Source: Pseudomonas corrugata (lineage in GTDB: Bacteria; Pseudomonadota; Gammaproteobacteria; Pseudomonadales; Pseudomonadaceae). From it: a stretch of 64,000 bases of DNA. The stretch is from the NCBI RefSeq assembly GCF_001269905.1, contig NZ_LHVK01000005.1, forward strand, positions 62,001 to 126,000, given 5' to 3'. The notes under the pieces are model-generated. The model ran no database searches, was not told the origin of the DNA, and was given only the letters and a program-made list of their open reading frames with translations. Below, in pieces: positions 17,683 to 26,208 of the stretch (the stretch's first letter is position 1; each line of letters opens with the position of its first letter). A program made the translations under genes and the position numbers.

Positions 17683-17778
17683 CTGTGGGAGCCGAGTTTG
17701 CTCGCGATGAACGATAACGCCATTTTCCGGCATTGAACCGAGGCGCCTTCATCGCGAGCAAGCTTGGCTCCCACGGGC
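17683..17778. repeat. REP doublet
   Basis: Inverted pair GTGGGAGCCGAGTTTGCTCGC and GCGAGCAAGCTTGGCTCCCAC between the liuA promoter and the acyl-CoA synthetase gene. It follows the 'GCCGAG...CTCGGC' REP subtype also seen at 24176-24270. Confidence 0.85.
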
Positions 17779-17834
17779 TTTGGCTTCACAGGTTCAAGCG
17801 TAGCAACCCACTAATAAAGACAAGAGGGGGCGTC

Positions 17835-19526
17835 ATGGATCAACCCGGTTCGCATTCGCAGCTCAGCTACACCCGCGGCTCCCAGGCCAAGGCCTTGTTG
17901 ACGCAGACCATCGGCCAGGCTTTTGACCAGACCGTGGCCCGTTACCCCGATAACGAGGCATTGGTGGTTCGCCATCAAGCGCTGCGCTATACCTGGCGGC
18001 AATTGGCCGAAGCGGTCGATCTGCATGCCCGAGCCTTGCTGGCGTTGGGCCTGAAGACCGGTGACCGTCTCGGCATGTGGGCTCCCAACTGCGCCCAGTG
18101 GTGCATCAGCCAGTTCGCCAGCGCGAAGATCGGCGTGATCCTGGTCAATATCAATCCGGCCTACCGCAGCTCTGAACTGGAATACGTGCTCAAGCAGTCC
18201 GGGTGCCAGTGGCTGGTGTGCGCCGGGGCGTTCAAGACCTCGGACTATCACTCCATGGTGCAAACCCTGGCGCCGGAGCTGGCGGAACAACCGATCGGGC
18301 AGTTGCACTGCGAACGTTTGCCGGACCTGCGGGGCGTGATCAGCCTCGATCCCCGGCCACCGTCAGGTTTTCTGCCCTGGTCGCAACTGGCTGACCTGGG
18401 TGCAGCGGCTTCGCCGGAACGGTTGGTCGAGCGCCAGGCCAGCCTGCACATCGAACAGCCAGTGAACATCCAGTACACCTCAGGTACCACCGGATTCCCC
18501 AAAGGCGCGACCCTCAGTCACCGCAACATTCTCAACAACGGCTACATGGTTGGCGAAAGCCTGGGCCTTGGCGCCGATGACCGCTTGGTGATCCCGGTGC
18601 CGCTCTATCATTGCTTCGGCATGGTCATGGGGAACCTGGGATGCATGACCCACGGCAGTACCATGATCTACCCCAGCGACGCCTTTGACCCCTTGCTGAC
18701 CCTGAGCACCGTGGCCGAGGAAAAAGCCACCGCGCTGTACGGCGTGCCGACCATGTTCATCGCCATGCTGGATCAGCCGCAGCGACGGGGATTCGATCTG
18801 TCCAGCCTGCGCACCGGGATCATGGCCGGCTCGACCTGCCCGATCGAAGTGATGCGACGGGTGATCAACGAGATGCACATGAACGAGGTGCAGATTGCCT
18901 ATGGCATGACGGAAACCAGTCCGGTGTCGTTGCAGACCGGTCCTTCAGACGAACTGGAGTTGCGCGTTACCACCGTCGGCCGCACTCAGCCGCAACTGGA
19001 AAGCAAAATTATCGACGAGGCCGGCGACATCGTCCCCCGTGGCACCATCGGCGAGTTGTGTACCCGTGGCTACAGCGTGATGCTCGGTTACTGGAACAAT
19101 CCCAAAGGCACTGCCGAGGCCATCGACCGGGATGGCTGGATGCACACCGGGGACCTGGCGACCATGGACGAGCAGGGTTACGTCTGCATTGTCGGACGCA
19201 ACAAGGACATGATCATCCGGGGAGGTGAGAATATTTACCCGCGTGAGTTGGAAGAGTTCTTCTTCACTCATCCTGCGGTGGCCGATGTGCAGGTGATCGG
19301 CATCCCTTGTTCGCGCTACGGCGAAGAGATCGTGGCCTGGATCAAGTTCCATCCCGGACACAGTGTTACCGAACAGGAGTTACAGGCCTGGTGCAAGACG
19401 CGCATCGCCCACTTCAAGACGCCACGTTACTTCAAGTTCGTCGAGGAGTTCCCGATGACGGTAACGGGCAAGATCCAGAAATTTCGCATGCGTGAAATCA
19501 GCATTGAAGAGTTGCGCGATCGATAA
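17835..19526 (+). CDS. AMP-binding acyl-CoA synthetase
   Basis: A 563-residue ANL-superfamily ligase. ATP-binding P-loop [11 protein letters not shown], the YGMTETSP motif, [14 protein letters not shown] and the C-terminal catalytic lysine region ([11 protein letters not shown]) are all present. It activates a carboxylic acid with CoA. Start ATG 17835 has AGAGGGGG upstream; the upstream in-frame extension runs through the REP. It lies between liuA and crcY/liuE on the opposite strand. Similar ligases in liu-like clusters act on medium or branched acyl chains, so an intake function for isovalerate or related acids is plausible. The exact substrate cannot be read. Confidence 0.9.
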   Translation: MDQPGSHSQLSYTRGSQAKALLTQTIGQAFDQTVARYPDNEALVVRHQALRYTWRQLAEAVDLHARALLALGLKTGDRLGMWAPNCAQWCISQFASAKIGVILVNINPAYRSSELEYVLKQSGCQWLVCAGAFKTSDYHSMVQTLAPELAEQPIGQLHCERLPDLRGVISLDPRPPSGFLPWSQLADLGAAASPERLVERQASLHIEQPVNIQYTSGTTGFPKGATLSHRNILNNGYMVGESLGLGADDRLVIPVPLYHCFGMVMGNLGCMTHGSTMIYPSDAFDPLLTLSTVAEEKATALYGVPTMFIAMLDQPQRRGFDLSSLRTGIMAGSTCPIEVMRRVINEMHMNEVQIAYGMTETSPVSLQTGPSDELELRVTTVGRTQPQLESKIIDEAGDIVPRGTIGELCTRGYSVMLGYWNNPKGTAEAIDRDGWMHTGDLATMDEQGYVCIVGRNKDMIIRGGENIYPRELEEFFFTHPAVADVQVIGIPCSRYGEEIVAWIKFHPGHSVTEQELQAWCKTRIAHFKTPRYFKFVEEFPMTVTGKIQKFRMREISIEELRDR

Positions 19527-19539
19527 GACTCGCCACAAC

Positions 19540-19632
19540 ACCTGTGGGAGCCTGCTCGCGATAGCGGTCTGTCAGTTGATAGGGATGTCGATTGACACGG
19601 CCTCATCGCGAGCAGGCTCGCTCCCACAAGAA
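19540..19632. repeat. REP doublet
   Basis: Inverted pair GTGGGAGCCTGCTCGCG (lacking a few bases of the arm) and CGCGAGCAGGCTCGCTCCCAC just downstream of the acyl-CoA synthetase gene. Confidence 0.85.
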
Positions 19633-19653
19633 AAGCCAATCGCCAGACAGCAC

Positions 19654-19677
19654 AAAGGGGAGCCGAAGCTCCCCTTT
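19654..19677. terminator. hairpin terminator shared by crcY and the acyl-CoA synthetase gene
   Basis: Ten-base-pair perfect stem AAAGGGGAGC/GCTCCCCTTT with a CGAA (TTCG on the minus strand) loop. A T-rich tail follows on the plus strand (TTTAATTTTG). On the minus strand it closes the CrcY RNA. Confidence 0.85.
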
Positions 19678-20030
19678 AATTTTGTCGTCGCGTGCTCTTT
19701 TTTTATTATTGAGGGGCGGCCTGTTGTTGTTTTTGGTAGCCGTGACCCTTTACCGCTGTTTTTCGCGATCCCCATCCGGGATCAAGAGCAAACGTATTTT
19801 TTTGAGCGCTGATCTGCTTTTTCGCCATGCGATCCAACCGATTCGGGTCCTACCTGAAGGTAGTCTTATTGTTCTCTGCCCGGTTGCGGGTTGCTCCTGG
19901 AAGCACCCTGAAAAGCCCATCTTCTCCAAAAAAATCTGTTAGCTGCGTCTCTGCCGTGTTGTTTTTGTTATGTCAGAGTCGTTTCGTCTTGTTTTTATTG
20001 GGTTTGCCGCTTTTTTTATTCTTGTTATGC
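19654..20030 (-). ncRNA. crcY: CrcY-type small RNA, Hfq/Crc-sequestering
   Basis: A minus-strand transcript of about 377 nt that starts GGCATAACAAGAATAA just after a sigma-54 promoter and ends at the GGGGAGC-TTCG-GCTCCCC hairpin. It carries at least six A-rich CA motifs of the AAnAAnAA type: AACAAGAATAA, AATAAAAACAAG, AACAAAAACAAC, AACAATAAG, AAAAACAACAAC and AATAATAAAAA. These motifs are the hallmark of CrcZ/CrcY/CrcX, which titrate Hfq (with Crc) and relieve carbon catabolite repression under CbrAB control. From memory, crcY of P. putida also lies beside the HMG-CoA lyase gene, as here. No protein-coding gene lies in this AT-rich stretch. Confidence 0.9.
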
Positions 20031-20039
20031 CAGAGAGAT

Positions 20040-20056
20040 AGCAGGTGTCGTGCCAA
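20040..20056 (-). promoter_or_regulatory. sigma-54 promoter of crcY
   Basis: Minus strand TTGGCACGACACCTGCT: GG at -25/-24 and GC at -13/-12, exactly spaced, one mismatch to TGGCACG-N4-TTGCW. The predicted start is near 20029. CbrB, the known activator of this family, would bind upstream, in 20060-20180. Confidence 0.88.
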
Positions 20057-20181
20057 CTTTTAAAAAACCTTATAAATCAATGTGTTGAGTTTTCAGGATG
20101 AAAGGGCACGTGCGGTAGATCTGACAAATTGTTTCCGTGTTACTCGTTTCACCTTCCTGGCGATGGGGTGCGGTAACACCT

Positions 20182-21081
20182 TCATTGAGCGCTGCGTGCC
20201 TTGGCGACGCGCGAGCCGGTCGGGCGTCCGAGTACGTCGCAGATCTGTCGGCCCGCGACGATCAACGCATCCAGGTCGACGCCGGTTTCAATGCCCAGGC
20301 CATTGAGCAGGTACAGCACGTCTTCGGTGGCGACGTTACCGCTGGCACCCTTGGCGTACGGGCAACCGCCGAGACCGGCGATGGAACTGTCGAATACGGC
20401 GATGCCTTCAAGCAGACTGGCGTACAGGTTCGCCATGGCCTGGCCGTAGGTGTCATGGAAATGACCGGCGAGCTTGTCCCGGGGAACATCCGCCGAAACC
20501 ACTTCGAACATCTTGCGTGTGGCGCCGGCGGTGCCTGTGCCGATGGTGTCGCCCAGGGATACCTCGTAACAGCCCATTGCATAGAGCTCCCGAGCGACCC
20601 AGGCAACTTGCTCGGGTTTGACAGCGCCTTCGTAAGGACAGCCCAGCACGCAGGACACGTAGCCGCGTACGCTGATGCCATTGCGCCTGGCGGCCTCCAT
20701 GATCGGTACGAAGCGCTCCAGGCTTTCCTTGATGGAACAGTTGATATTGCGTTGGGAGAACGCTTCGGATGCGGCGGCGAATACCGCCACTTCCTTCACG
20801 CCGGCCGCCAGCGCGTCTTCAAAACCACGCAGGTTCGGCGCCAGGGCTCCATAAGTGACACCGGGTTTGCGTTGGATCTGGGCGAACACCTCGGCGGAAC
20901 CGGCCATCTGCGGCACCCATTTGGGCGAGACAAAGCTACCGACTTCGATGTAACCCAGGCCGGCGGCACTCAGCGCATCCACCAGGCGCACCTTTTCGGC
21001 GACGCTGATGGGTTGCGCTTCATTCTGCAGACCGTCGCGGGGGCCGACTTCGATCAGGCGTACAAAGGAGGGAAGGGGCAT
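20182..21081 (-). CDS. liuE: hydroxymethylglutaryl-CoA lyase
   Basis: A 299-residue TIM-barrel lyase of the DRE family. Signatures are VGPRDGLQNEAQ near residue 13, the metal-binding HFHDTYG, and GLGGCPYAKGASGNVATED near the C-terminus with the active-site cysteine. It splits HMG-CoA into acetoacetate and acetyl-CoA, ending leucine breakdown. It is also called mvaB. It lies downstream of liuR and is separated from liuABCD by crcY and the acyl-CoA synthetase gene. Confidence 0.95.
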   Translation of the reverse strand: MPLPSFVRLIEVGPRDGLQNEAQPISVAEKVRLVDALSAAGLGYIEVGSFVSPKWVPQMAGSAEVFAQIQRKPGVTYGALAPNLRGFEDALAAGVKEVAVFAAASEAFSQRNINCSIKESLERFVPIMEAARRNGISVRGYVSCVLGCPYEGAVKPEQVAWVARELYAMGCYEVSLGDTIGTGTAGATRKMFEVVSADVPRDKLAGHFHDTYGQAMANLYASLLEGIAVFDSSIAGLGGCPYAKGASGNVATEDVLYLLNGLGIETGVDLDALIVAGRQICDVLGRPTGSRVAKARSAQ

Positions 21082-21132
21082 GGGGATAGACCTTTAATGG
21101 GTTGCCAATATACCGGGGGCGACGGCGATCCA

Positions 21133-21226
21133 ATGTGGGAGCGAGCCTGCTCGCGATAGCGGTATGTCAAACAACATTGATGTTGGCGGTTAAACCGCTA
21201 TCGCGAGCAGGCTCGCTCCCACAATG
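21133..21226. repeat. REP doublet
   Basis: Inverted pair GTGGGAGCGAGCCTGCTCGCG and CGCGAGCAGGCTCGCTCCCAC between liuR and liuE. Both arms are canonical. Confidence 0.9.
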
Positions 21227-21236
21227 GGTATGACAG

Positions 21237-21635
21237 CTATACAGCTTCCTGACCCTTGAGCGTCTGCTCCAGCGCCTGGATGCAGCGTTCTTCGGCGGTG
21301 TCGAGCTCCAGTTTCATCTGTTCGATGTCCAACAGTTGCTGCTCGAGTTGCTCACGGCGCTCGGTGATTTTCGCCAGCATGCTGTGCAGTTGTTTCTGGT
21401 TACCGCTGGACGGGTCGTAGAGCTCGATCAGCTCGCGGCACTCGGCCAGGGAAAAGCCGATGCGCTTGCCCCGCAGGATCAACTTCAGGCTGACCTTGTC
21501 CCGCGGAGAGTAGATGCGCTCCTGACCCCGTCGCTCGGGACTCAACAGGCCTTGCTCTTCATAAAAACGGATGGCCCGGGTAGTGATGTCCAGTTCCCGG
21601 GCGAGGTCGGAGATGCTGTAGGTCTGACTGCTCAT
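21237..21635 (-). CDS. liuR: MerR-family regulator of leucine/isovalerate catabolism
   Basis: A 132-residue MerR-type protein: helix-turn-helix YSISDLARELDITTRAIRFY at the N-terminus, a RRGQERIYS wing, and a long C-terminal coiled-coil dimerisation helix (MLAKITERREQLEQQLLDIE). It lacks metal-ligand cysteines. It is the expected repressor/activator of the liu genes, responding to pathway CoA esters. A LiuR-type palindrome in its own promoter suggests autoregulation. Confidence 0.93.
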   Translation of the reverse strand: MSSQTYSISDLARELDITTRAIRFYEEQGLLSPERRGQERIYSPRDKVSLKLILRGKRIGFSLAECRELIELYDPSSGNQKQLHSMLAKITERREQLEQQLLDIEQMKLELDTAEERCIQALEQTLKGQEAV

Positions 21636-21680
21636 GGAAGCGCTCGAAACGATAGGGGCTGGCGCTAAGCTAATGTCAGG

Positions 21681-21696
21681 TTGACGTTCACGTCAA
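21681..21696 (-). promoter_or_regulatory. LiuR operator in the liuR-liuE promoter
   Basis: TTGACGTTCACGTCAA, a 16 bp near-palindrome (one mismatch) upstream of liuR. It matches the boxes upstream of liuA in its ACGTT...ACGT core. Confidence 0.8.
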
Positions 21697-21708
21697 GCAA
21701 TGAAACCT

Positions 21709-21796
21709 ATGGGAGCGAGCCTGCCCGCGACAGCGGTGGATCGGCCTGCATCCCTGTTGACGGACCTGCCGCCATCGCGAGCGGGCTCGCCCCACC
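21709..21796. repeat. REP doublet, diverged
   Basis: ATGGGAGCGAGCCTGCCCGCG and CGCGAGCGGGCTCGCCCCAC-type arms between liuR and the LysR gene. The second arm has lost a base (GCCCCACC). Confidence 0.75.
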
Positions 21797-21804
21797 TTTG
21801 ATCT

Positions 21805-22734
21805 TTATGCGCTCTCAAGCTTTTTCTCATGGGCCGTCACCTGTTGGCACAGCTCGATCATCTGCTCGCGCATCCAGCGGTTGGCCGGGTCCTGGTCGGT
21901 GCTTTCGTGCCAATAGAGATGGGTTTCAACCGGCGGCACATCGTTGACCGGCAGCTGGAAAGCGTGCAAGTCGTGACGACGGGCAAACCGTTCGGGAACG
22001 GTCATGACCATGTCGGTCTGCTGTAACACCTGGGAGGCCATCAAGTAATGCTGTGAGCGCAGGGCGATCTTACGCTGGATGCCCATCTTGCCCAGGGCCA
22101 GGTCGACATAGCCCAGCCCATTGCGGCGGCTGGAGATATGCACGTGGGTCTGGGCGAGATAGTCATCCAGGCTGATTTTTTCCTTGCCCGCCAAGGGATG
22201 GCCCTTGCGCATGGCACATACGTAACGGTCTTCCATCAGTTTGACGTGACGCACCTGCGGGTCGGTATTGAGCGGGGCGTCGACGGCGAAGTCGAGGCGG
22301 CCGGCGGCCAGTTCCTTGGTGGTTTCACGGCGCTTGGACAGGAAACTCTCGATGGCCACGGTCGGCGCCAGGCGTCGCAGGCGCTGGAACAACGGGGGCA
22401 GGATCACGCCTTCGGTGAGGTCGGTCATGCTGATGCGGTAGGTCTTGACGGCCTGCAGCGGATTGAAAATCCGGCTTTCCTGCACCGACACCCGCAGCAG
22501 CGACAGCGCATTGCGCACCGGGCCGATGATGTTCTGGGCCATGGGCGTGGGCACCATACCCTGGGCGGTGCGCACGAACAGTGGATCGTTGAAGGTTTCC
22601 CGAAGGCGCGCCAGGGCGTTGGACACGGCCGGCTGAGTGATGCCGACGATCTGCCCGGCGCGGGTCAGGTTGGCTTCGGTATAGATCGCATCGAAGACGA
22701 TGAAGAGATTGAGATCGACCTTGCTCAGATTCAT
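21805..22734 (-). CDS. LysR-family transcriptional regulator
   Basis: A 309-residue regulator. The N-terminal winged helix reads DLNLFIVFDAIYTEANLTRAG and ITQPAVSNALARLRETFNDP (in parts). The effector domain follows. The KVDLNLFIVFDAIYTE start resembles the NodD/LeuO-like LysR branch. It is divergent from the acyl-CoA dehydrogenase gene, with 190 bp between them, and probably controls it. Effector unknown. Confidence 0.88.
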   Translation of the reverse strand: MNLSKVDLNLFIVFDAIYTEANLTRAGQIVGITQPAVSNALARLRETFNDPLFVRTAQGMVPTPMAQNIIGPVRNALSLLRVSVQESRIFNPLQAVKTYRISMTDLTEGVILPPLFQRLRRLAPTVAIESFLSKRRETTKELAAGRLDFAVDAPLNTDPQVRHVKLMEDRYVCAMRKGHPLAGKEKISLDDYLAQTHVHISSRRNGLGYVDLALGKMGIQRKIALRSQHYLMASQVLQQTDMVMTVPERFARRHDLHAFQLPVNDVPPVETHLYWHESTDQDPANRWMREQMIELCQQVTAHEKKLESA

Positions 22735-22924
22735 GGCGCTGCACTCTTGTTTTTAGACGGTTTCTCGGGCGTGTCGTGAGGTGTCGTGTGGCGATGGAAA
22801 TCAGTGAACCATATATCGGTGATGAATGTTAATACACGCCGAGAATAGGTTAGGTAAATTTTCGTAGCTGAACTAGCATCGATTCCATGATCTGAAATCA
22901 ACCTCTGCCAAGAAGGTGTTGCCC

Positions 22925-24154
22925 ATGGATTTTGCCTATTCCCCCAAGGTTCAGGAATTGCGTGAACGCGTCACGGCGTTCATGGATACCTACGTCTATC
23001 CGGCCGAAGCGGTGTTCGAACGGCAAGTGGCCGAAGGTGATCGCTGGCAGCCCACTGCCATCATGGAAGAGCTCAAGGCCAAGGCCAAAGCCGAAGGCCT
23101 GTGGAATCTTTTCCTGCCCGAGTCCGAACTGGGCGCCGGCCTGACCAACCTGGAGTACGCACCGCTGGCGGAGATCATGGGTCGTTCGTTACTGGGGCCG
23201 GAGCCGTTCAACTGCTCGGCGCCGGACACCGGCAACATGGAAGTATTGGTGCGTTACGCCAATGAGGAGCAGAAACAGCGCTGGTTGCAGCCGCTGCTGC
23301 GGGGCGAGATCCGTTCGGCCTTCGCCATGACTGAACCGGACGTGGCGTCCTCGGACGCCACCAACATGGCCGCCCGCGCGGAGCGCGAGGGTGACCAATG
23401 GGTGATCAACGGCAAGAAGTGGTGGACCTCCGGCGCCTGTGACCCGCGCTGCAAGATCCTGATCTTCATGGGGCTGAGCAACCCGGACGCGCCGCGTCAT
23501 GCCCAACACTCGATGATTCTGGTGCCGGTGGACACCCCCGGGGTCAAGATCGTGCGGCCGCTGCCGGTATTCGGTTACGACGATGCGCCCCACGGCCACG
23601 CCGAAGTGCTGTTCGATAACGTGCGGGTGCCGTACGAAAACGTTCTGCTGGGTGAAGGACGCGGCTTTGAAATTGCCCAGGGGCGCCTCGGCCCGGGCCG
23701 TATCCATCACTGCATGCGTTCCATCGGCATGGCCGAGCGGGCGTTGGAGTTGATGTGCAAACGCGCCGTCAGTCGCACCGCTTTCGGTAAACCGCTGGCG
23801 CGCCTGGGTGGCAACGTCGACAAGATTGCCGACTCACGGATGGAAATCGACATGGCTCGTTTGTTGACCTTGAAGGCGGCTTACATGATGGACACCGTCG
23901 GCAACAAGGTGGCGAAAAGTGAAATCGCCCAGATCAAGGTGGTCGCGCCGAATGTGGCCCTGAAGGTCATCGACCGTGCGATCCAGATCCACGGCGGTGC
24001 CGGGGTGTCCAACGATTTCCCGCTGGCCTACATGTATGCCATGCAGCGCACCTTGCGCCTGGCCGACGGCCCGGACGAAGTCCATCGCGCCGCCATCGGC
24101 AAGTTTGAAATCGGCAAGTACGTGCCCAAGGAGATGCTGCGCAGCGAGCGCTGA
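22925..24154 (+). CDS. acyl-CoA dehydrogenase (long/large-subtype)
   Basis: A 409-residue flavoprotein with [16 protein letters not shown] (FAD/substrate motif), [13 protein letters not shown] and the C-terminal [19 protein letters not shown]. The GACDPRCK pattern is typical of the ACAD11-like branch rather than the short-chain enzymes. Start ATG 22925 is preceded by AGAAGG; an in-frame GTG at 22916 sits inside that ribosome-binding site. It stands alone, divergent from the LysR regulator. Substrate unknown; a branched or long acyl-CoA is possible. Confidence 0.9.
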   Translation: MDFAYSPKVQELRERVTAFMDTYVYPAEAVFERQVAEGDRWQPTAIMEELKAKAKAEGLWNLFLPESELGAGLTNLEYAPLAEIMGRSLLGPEPFNCSAPDTGNMEVLVRYANEEQKQRWLQPLLRGEIRSAFAMTEPDVASSDATNMAARAEREGDQWVINGKKWWTSGACDPRCKILIFMGLSNPDAPRHAQHSMILVPVDTPGVKIVRPLPVFGYDDAPHGHAEVLFDNVRVPYENVLLGEGRGFEIAQGRLGPGRIHHCMRSIGMAERALELMCKRAVSRTAFGKPLARLGGNVDKIADSRMEIDMARLLTLKAAYMMDTVGNKVAKSEIAQIKVVAPNVALKVIDRAIQIHGGAGVSNDFPLAYMYAMQRTLRLADGPDEVHRAAIGKFEIGKYVPKEMLRSER

Positions 24155-24175
24155 GGGCTCTGTAACCACAGACCC

Positions 24176-24272
24176 CGTGGGAGCCGAGCTTGCTCGCGAT
24201 GGCGATGGGTCAGCCGACTGGGAGGGTGACTGTGACGCCGTCATCGCGAGCAAGCTCGGCTTCCACACGGGA
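24176..24272. repeat. REP doublet
   Basis: Inverted pair GTGGGAGCCGAGCTTGCTCGCG and CGCGAGCAAGCTCGGCTTCCAC between the convergent acyl-CoA dehydrogenase and oxaloacetate decarboxylase genes. It may also act as their shared terminator structure. Confidence 0.85.
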
Positions 24273-24297
24273 TCTGTGGTGAACACACATTTCGCAG

Positions 24298-25167
24298 TTA
24301 TTCCTTGACGCTCATGTACTCCTCGGCCCAGCGGATGTATTCCTCGGGCTGGGTGTAGGTATGGGTCAGTTCGGTGGCGCTGAGGTCCGAGGCCTGGGTG
24401 AAGATCTGCCGTTGCTCGCGAAGGCTGTCATAGGTGGCCTTGATCGCGGCGAAGTAGGCCCCGTGACCGTCAATGGTGACCCGCACGCCCAGCTCGGCCA
24501 GGCGTTTGTCGTCGCGCAGAAGCGGATTGCCATAGGTGACGAGCATCAAGGGCACCGTCAGATTTTCGCTGATCTTCTCCAGGTGCTCGAAGTCCTGCAC
24601 GCCCACCATGCAAATCCCGTCCGCACCGGCTCGTTCGTATTGCCGGGTACGGCTGATGATTTCCTGGACCGGCAGGATCCCGGCATTGGTGCGGGCGATG
24701 ATTGCCATCTCCGGATCGACCCGGGCTTCCAACGCTGCGCGGATCTTGCCAACCCCTTCCGCAACGCAGATCAGGTCGGTGGATTTGCGGCCAAACTGGG
24801 CCGGTAGCAGCGTGTCTTCGATGGTGAGGGCTGCCACGCCGGCGCGTTCGAGCTCGATGATGGTTCGCATCACGTTCAGAGCATTGCCATAGCCATGATC
24901 GGCATCGGCGATCACCGGTAGTTGGGCTACTCGGCCGATGCGGGTGGCCTGTTCGGCGAACTCGCTGAGGGTGATCAACGCAAAGTCTGGTGCACCCAAT
25001 ACTTGTAACGACGCAACCGAGCCGCCGAGGATTCCCACTTCGAAACCCAAGTCGGCGGCAATGCGCGCCGACATCGGGTCAAACACCGATGCGGTGTGGT
25101 AGCAGGTCTGGGAAGCCAGGAGTTGGCGGAAGCTGCGGCGCAAATCTTGATGGGAAAGCCTGGACAT
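24298..25167 (-). CDS. oxaloacetate decarboxylase (PEP mutase/isocitrate lyase superfamily)
   Basis: A 289-residue enzyme, start ATG 25167 ([16 protein letters not shown]). It contains [34 protein letters not shown] and [12 protein letters not shown], the PEP-mutase superfamily magnesium/substrate motifs. It is near identical, from memory, to the characterised P. aeruginosa oxaloacetate decarboxylase PA4872, which converts oxaloacetate to pyruvate and CO2. An upstream in-frame extension is not conserved. It is a single gene convergent with the acyl-CoA dehydrogenase. Confidence 0.92.
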   Translation of the reverse strand: MSRLSHQDLRRSFRQLLASQTCYHTASVFDPMSARIAADLGFEVGILGGSVASLQVLGAPDFALITLSEFAEQATRIGRVAQLPVIADADHGYGNALNVMRTIIELERAGVAALTIEDTLLPAQFGRKSTDLICVAEGVGKIRAALEARVDPEMAIIARTNAGILPVQEIISRTRQYERAGADGICMVGVQDFEHLEKISENLTVPLMLVTYGNPLLRDDKRLAELGVRVTIDGHGAYFAAIKATYDSLREQRQIFTQASDLSATELTHTYTQPEEYIRWAEEYMSVKE

Positions 25168-25291
25168 ATGAGTTCCACCAATGGAATGGAAGGGCTTGAG
25201 CAAAAGTGTCAACGCCGAAAGAACCAAAGGCTATCATGTGGCAGGAGTAAAGATGATGACGAATGCGCATGGGCCATGTTTGCCGCGCATC

Positions 25292-25323
25292 AAAAAGGCC
25301 GCAGACCCGGAAAGTCTGCGGCC
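25292..25323 (-). terminator. Rho-independent terminator of the 25.3-27 kb cassette
   Basis: Minus strand: GGCCGCAGAC/GTCTGCGGCC 10 bp stem, seven-base loop, followed by TTTTT. It lies 23 bp past the stop of the 60-residue gene, and so ends the three-gene operon. Confidence 0.85.
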
Positions 25324-25346
25324 TGGGCCGATCATCCGATAGCTAC

Positions 25347-25529
25347 TCAGTCCTGGGGCGGCAAGCTCCAGATTTGCTTGATTTCATGGATGTTTCCCAC
25401 GTTGAAGCGGGTTGGGAACCCCGGAATGGTGCAGTGGATCTCGCTGGTGAGCTGCATGGCGGTATCGACCACATTGGTCGCCGCGCGCAACAAGGGGCTT
25501 TCATCCCAATTACTCATCGGATTATTCAC
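25347..25529 (-). CDS. 60-residue protein of unknown function (cassette gene 3)
   Basis: A short gene with a good ribosome-binding site (GGAAGTAAACC) before GTG 25529; an ATG 12 bases in is the alternative. The protein is soluble and has no signal peptide: N-terminal MNNPMSNWDESPLLRAATN, centre IHCTIPGFPTRF, one cysteine, end LPPQD. It is the last gene of a three-gene operon and is followed directly by a terminator, so it is probably real. I do not recognise it. Size and position would fit a peptide substrate or toxin-type product, but nothing in the sequence proves this. Confidence 0.6.
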   Translation of the reverse strand: MNNPMSNWDESPLLRAATNVVDTAMQLTSEIHCTIPGFPTRFNVGNIHEIKQIWSLPPQD

Positions 25530-25548
25530 GGTTTACTTCCTTTTTGGG

Positions 25549-26208
25549 TTATTGGACAGCGAATGACTGCCCAGGGGGGAGCAATGACAGCATCTGTGTA
25601 AACAGTGCGGTCTCTTGCGCAGCGATGCCGGGGTAAAGCGGCATGTAATGTTCGTCAAAACACCAGGCTTGGTCAGCGTGGGTCGAATGTTCAGGATGAA
25701 TAAGCAGACTCAGCGATGCGGACATTGATAGGGGGGCGATTTGCTTATGGATTTCCCTAAGGGGCGGCATATATAAGACTTCGCCGGGCGAAAGTTTGAT
25801 GCTGCGCGGTTTCCCCAGTCGAGGTATCTTGCCTGCTTGCAGTGGCAGGTCGTCCAGTATTTCGCGGATGACTGTCGTGTAGCCGTCGCCACTGTAGCCG
25901 ACGGTATACATTTCAAAATCATGACTGTGGTTCAGGTTGTAGATAAAGGTTTCACGTTCATCATGCAGGTTGACCGGTGACCAGAATCCCAGGCGAAGAG
26001 TGAACAGGTCATCGCTGTGCAGTACAAAGGCATAGGCATTGTAGAGGCTGCTGCGGATACTGAAGCCATCCTGCTGGATCGAGGCATAAAGATGCTCGCT
26101 TAATAAGCAGCGGTTTGAAGCCAACTGGCGCAGGTCGTCAATGATGCAGCTCTTGTCGCGCTGCAGATCATAGTTATATAAGCGCGCTATAAATGCGTCC
26201 AGGTTCAT
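25549..26208 (-). CDS. cupin-like protein of unknown function (cassette gene 2)
   Basis: A 219-residue protein. HSHDFEMYTVGYSGDG (about residues 94-109) and GEVLYMPPLREIHKQIAP (about 142-159) look like the two histidine motifs of a cupin barrel (HxHxxE...G and G-x5-P...H), so metal binding is possible. The N-terminus is helical (LDAFIARLYNYDLQRD). Its start overlaps the stop of gene 1 in an ATGA. Base composition is visibly more AT-rich than the neighbours. I do not recognise a characterised homologue. A cupin-type dioxygenase or a sugar/peptide-binding role are guesses. Confidence 0.65.
   Translation of the reverse strand: MNLDAFIARLYNYDLQRDKSCIIDDLRQLASNRCLLSEHLYASIQQDGFSIRSSLYNAYAFVLHSDDLFTLRLGFWSPVNLHDERETFIYNLNHSHDFEMYTVGYSGDGYTTVIREILDDLPLQAGKIPRLGKPRSIKLSPGEVLYMPPLREIHKQIAPLSMSASLSLLIHPEHSTHADQAWCFDEHYMPLYPGIAAQETALFTQMLSLLPPGQSFAVQ

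Noticed and set aside
19706..19828. Possible 40-residue basic protein on the minus strand (MAKKQISAQKNTF...)
   Set aside because: No good ribosome-binding site, and the region is better explained by CrcY RNA, whose CA motifs make the lysine/glutamine-rich codons.
19827..20063. 78-residue hydrophobic open frame on the plus strand
   Set aside because: It is antisense to CrcY and reflects T-rich sequence (phenylalanine/leucine codons); no start signals.
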